The position numbers were made by a program, and so were the translations under genes. A DNA stretch of 6,968 nt from Acidobacteriaceae bacterium (lineage in GTDB: Bacteria; Acidobacteriota; Terriglobia; Terriglobales; Acidobacteriaceae). Below are positions 5,843-6,968 of this stretch, in pieces (within the stretch, counting starts at the first letter, position 1; each line of letters opens with the position of its first letter). The stretch spans positions 1 to 6,968 of the forward strand of contig JASHUF010000028.1 of NCBI GenBank assembly GCA_030040175.1. Direction: 5' to 3'. The notes under the pieces were generated by a model. That model was given only the letters and a program-made list of their open reading frames with translations, was not told the origin of the DNA and searched no databases.

Positions 5843-6124
5843 ATGAACATCGATCTTGCAATGGGAATCGTCGATGAGGCCGTAAGAGAACATCCATCAG
5901 TGGAATTCCCTATGGGACACTCTCAACCTATCCCCATGGCCGGATCTCTTCGATTTCAGTTCAAAGTCTCGCGGAAAGGTGTACCTCAGCCAACTTTGTT
6001 CTTTGAGTTTGAAGAGACGAATGCCGAATTCGACTCTGATCTATGTAAGAGAAAGGTCCAAGGGGGCATTCAGTCGTTCCTATCGTGCGATAAAGATGTC
6101 CACTGCGATATCACAGGAAATTAA
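5843..6124 (+). CDS. Orphan 93-aa hypothetical protein, low-GC, strong RBS
   Basis: I do not recognise this protein. It is small, soluble and mildly acidic, with no signal peptide or membrane helix. A short N-terminal helix (IDLAMGIVDEAVREH, 3-17) is followed by a probable beta-hairpin (SLRFQFKVSRKG, 35-46; TLFFEFEETNAEF, 51-63), then a helix and a Cys-containing tail with Cys at 68, 82 and 88. The three Cys near the C-terminus could bind metal or form a disulfide, but their spacing fits no motif I know. It is real by several signs: an ideal Shine-Dalgarno sequence, a clean ATG and TAA, and an intrinsic terminator 26 bp after the stop. The base composition is clearly poorer in G/C than the flanking genes, and codon choices such as TTT, GAA, CCT, AGA and TCA are unlike theirs, which suggests recent acquisition. 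Possible identities include a small immunity, accessory or phage-derived protein; none can be supported. Confidence 0.7.
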   Translation: MNIDLAMGIVDEAVREHPSVEFPMGHSQPIPMAGSLRFQFKVSRKGVPQPTLFFEFEETNAEFDSDLCKRKVQGGIQSFLSCDKDVHCDITGN

Positions 6125-6150
6125 TGCTGAGCTCTATGAGGGCAGATAAC

Positions 6151-6180
6151 AAAACGCCCTGCTTTTCGGCAGGGCGTTTT
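6151..6180. terminator. Bidirectional rho-independent terminator
   Basis: A perfect 12-bp stem is formed by AAAACGCCCTGC (6151-6162) and GCAGGGCGTTTT (6169-6180), with a TTTTCG loop. Because the stem ends in AAAA/TTTT, it provides a T-tract on both strands. On the plus strand it ends the orphan ORF transcript (stop codon 26 bp before). On the minus strand it lies 12 bp after the 5S rRNA 3' end and should terminate the rRNA operon. Confidence 0.93.
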
Positions 6181-6192
6181 GGTAGATAATTA

Positions 6193-6309
<117 letters not shown>

Positions 6310-6350
6310 AAACGAGGCGTTTTCAGGGCGTCCGAGCCCTGAGCCGAGTC

Positions 6351-6375
6351 CCTGAGCGCAACGCGCGAAGGGTCC
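6351..6375 (+). repeat. CCTGAGCG...GAAGGGTCC element, copy 1
   Basis: CCTGAGCG is followed by CAACGCGC and GAAGGGTCC. An internal GCGC/GCGC pair (6356-6359, 6363-6366) gives a small hairpin. The frame of this element, CCTGAGCG then a palindromic core then GAAGG(G)(A/T)CC, recurs in inverted orientation at 6544-6589, so I treat it as a member of a repeat family. Similarity is limited to the conserved ends. Confidence 0.5.
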
Positions 6376-6543
6376 CCGGCTTCGCCTTTGATTCTGGATG
6401 GCGCTTGGCAGGTTGGTTTTCCTACAGCGGGCCGCGGCATCGACTCATGTTCCGGATGGTTTCGCCCGGAAGTCTAGAGGAGTGCGGCATGCAAACTGGC
6501 GCCAGTCAAACTTGCAAAACCTCTCAAACCGCCATCCCGAACC

Positions 6544-6589
6544 GCAGGTCCTTCGACTCGGTCGCCACCGCGACCTCGCTCAGGATGAC
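6544..6589 (-). repeat. GTCATCCTGAGCG...GAAGGACC element, copy 2 (inverted)
   Basis: On the minus strand this reads GTCATCCTGAGCGA, a core hairpin GGTCGC-GGTG-GCGACC (6575-6560), then GAGTCGAAGGACCTGC. The GTCATCCTGAGCG and GAAGGACCTGC ends match a string I recall as widely repeated in acidobacterial intergenic DNA. The core here is expanded relative to the shorter element at 6351-6375. Genome-wide copy number could not be checked. Confidence 0.6.
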
Positions 6590-6637
6590 AGCATAAGAGA
6601 GATTCACGAAACAGATTGGGTTACAAGGCTTGAACCT

Positions 6638-6697
6638 CAGGGGCTAAAGCCCCGCTTCATCGTGACCCGTATCTGCGGCGCGACTCAAGTCGCGCCC
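6638..6697 (-). repeat. Double-hairpin palindromic interspersed repeat, copy 2 (inverted)
   Basis: Read on the minus strand, hairpin A is GGCGCGACT (6696-6688), loop TG, AGTCGCGCC (6685-6677). After 23 bases, hairpin B is GGGGCT (6653-6648), loop TT, AGCCCC (6645-6640), followed by TGAGG. Order, stem lengths, 2-base loops and spacing match the element at 4183-4240. In hairpin A the A-T pair of copy 1 is replaced by G-C, a compensatory change that keeps the stem. It lies inside the 23S-5S spacer. Confidence 0.8.
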
Positions 6698-6765
6698 TGA
6701 TACAAACCAAATGATTGAGGTTTCCTAGAAGAGGGTCCGCGAAAAAACTGCGCGGAATTAATTCT

Positions 6766-6968
6766 ATGGTTAAGCCAAACGGGCGATTAGTACTGGTAAG
6801 CTACGCGCATTACTGCGCTTCCACACCCAGCCTATCAACCAGGTCGTCTTCCTGGGCCCTTCAGGGAGATCTCATCTTGGGGCGTGCTTCCCGCTTATAT
6901 GCATTCAGCGGTTATCACAACCGAACTTCGCTACCCAGCCGTGCCCTTGGCAGGACAACTGGAACACA
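6766..6968 (-). rRNA. rrl: 23S ribosomal RNA, 3' end (partial; continues beyond right edge)
   Basis: On the minus strand the last roughly 200 nt of 23S are recognisable in order: GATAACCGCTGAATGCAT, AAGCGGGAAGCACGCCCCAA, GATGAGATCTCCC, GGTTGATAGGCTGGGTGTGG, GCGCAGTAATGCGCGTAGC and the terminal TACTAATCGCCCGTTTGGC then TTAACC. The last bases correspond to the GGCTTAACC end of E. coli 23S, so the 3' end is near 6766, accurate to a few bases. The sarcin-ricin loop should lie just outside the right edge. Confidence 0.96.

Larger units (their letters stand above)
6310..6765 (-). other. Long 23S-5S intergenic spacer loaded with repeats
   Basis: About 455 bp separate the end of 23S from the start of 5S, several times longer than the usual spacer. 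I see no tRNA and no credible gene in it. It holds, from the 5S side: a 7-bp hairpin (TCAGGGC 6323-6329 / GCCCTGA 6336-6342), a CCTGAGCG...GAAGGGTCC element (6351-6375), a 12-bp palindrome ACTGGCGCCAGT (6495-6506), an inverted relative of the CCTGAGCG element (6544-6589), and copy 2 of the double-hairpin repeat (6638-6697). Next to 23S there is GAATTAATTC (6755-6764) and a CCGCG/CGCGG hairpin. The whole is probably still transcribed with the rRNA. Confidence 0.75.

Noticed and set aside
5643..5897. Glycosidase starting at the ATG at 5897
   Set aside because: This would overlap the orphan ORF and its Shine-Dalgarno sequence and place 85 non-hydrophobic residues before a clear signal peptide. 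Starts at 5642-5600 fit an exported protein.
6310..6765. A tRNA gene in the rRNA spacer
   Set aside because: No stretch shows a TpsiC-arm GGTTCAAATCC-like signature with a matching acceptor stem on either strand.

Overview
The window looks like chromosomal DNA of a high-GC member of the Acidobacteriota, most likely the Acidobacteriaceae/Terriglobia. This rests on the protein flavour, the GC-rich coding sequence, and the short palindromic interspersed repeats (cgact-TC-agtcg / gggct-TC-agccc type) that I associate with that group. No database search was possible, so the taxonomic call is inference.

Layout, left to right. (1) On the minus strand is the start and most of an ECF-type RNA polymerase sigma factor, running off the left edge (1-607). 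(2) On the minus strand is a single-pass membrane protein with a periplasmic TPR domain of the YfgM/TPR_21 type, with a GTG start (733-1440). (3) On the plus strand is a tight three-gene cluster: a 125-aa uncharacterised protein (1726-2103), a Rossmann-fold sugar-1-phosphate nucleotidyltransferase (2135-3058), and an APH-fold sugar kinase resembling N-acetylhexosamine 1-kinase (3055-4152). The last two overlap by 4 nt. (4) A palindromic repeat lies between convergent genes (4183-4240). (5) On the minus strand is a secreted six-hairpin glycosidase of the trehalase/GH63 type (4284-5642). (6) On the plus strand is a 93-aa orphan ORF of clearly lower GC with a near-ideal Shine-Dalgarno sequence (5843-6124). 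(7) A strong bidirectional intrinsic terminator follows (6151-6180). (8) On the minus strand is the distal end of an rRNA operon: 5S rRNA (6193-6309), an unusually long spacer (about 455 bp) filled with repeat-like elements, and the 3' end of 23S rRNA (from about 6766 to the right edge).

How the genes work together. The kinase and nucleotidyltransferase make a coherent salvage route: free sugar (probably GlcNAc or another hexosamine) to sugar-1-phosphate to nucleotide sugar. It is analogous to NahK plus a uridylyltransferase in bifidobacteria, or to AmgK-MurU in Pseudomonas cell-wall recycling. The exported glycosidase next door, on the opposite strand, is a plausible but unproven carbohydrate partner. 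The sigma factor and TPR protein appear unrelated to it.

The points most worth a second look are the coupled kinase/nucleotidyltransferase pair with its uncharacterised leading gene, the repeat-loaded 23S-5S spacer, the two structurally matched palindromic repeats with a compensatory base-pair change, and the compositionally foreign orphan ORF beside the rRNA operon.
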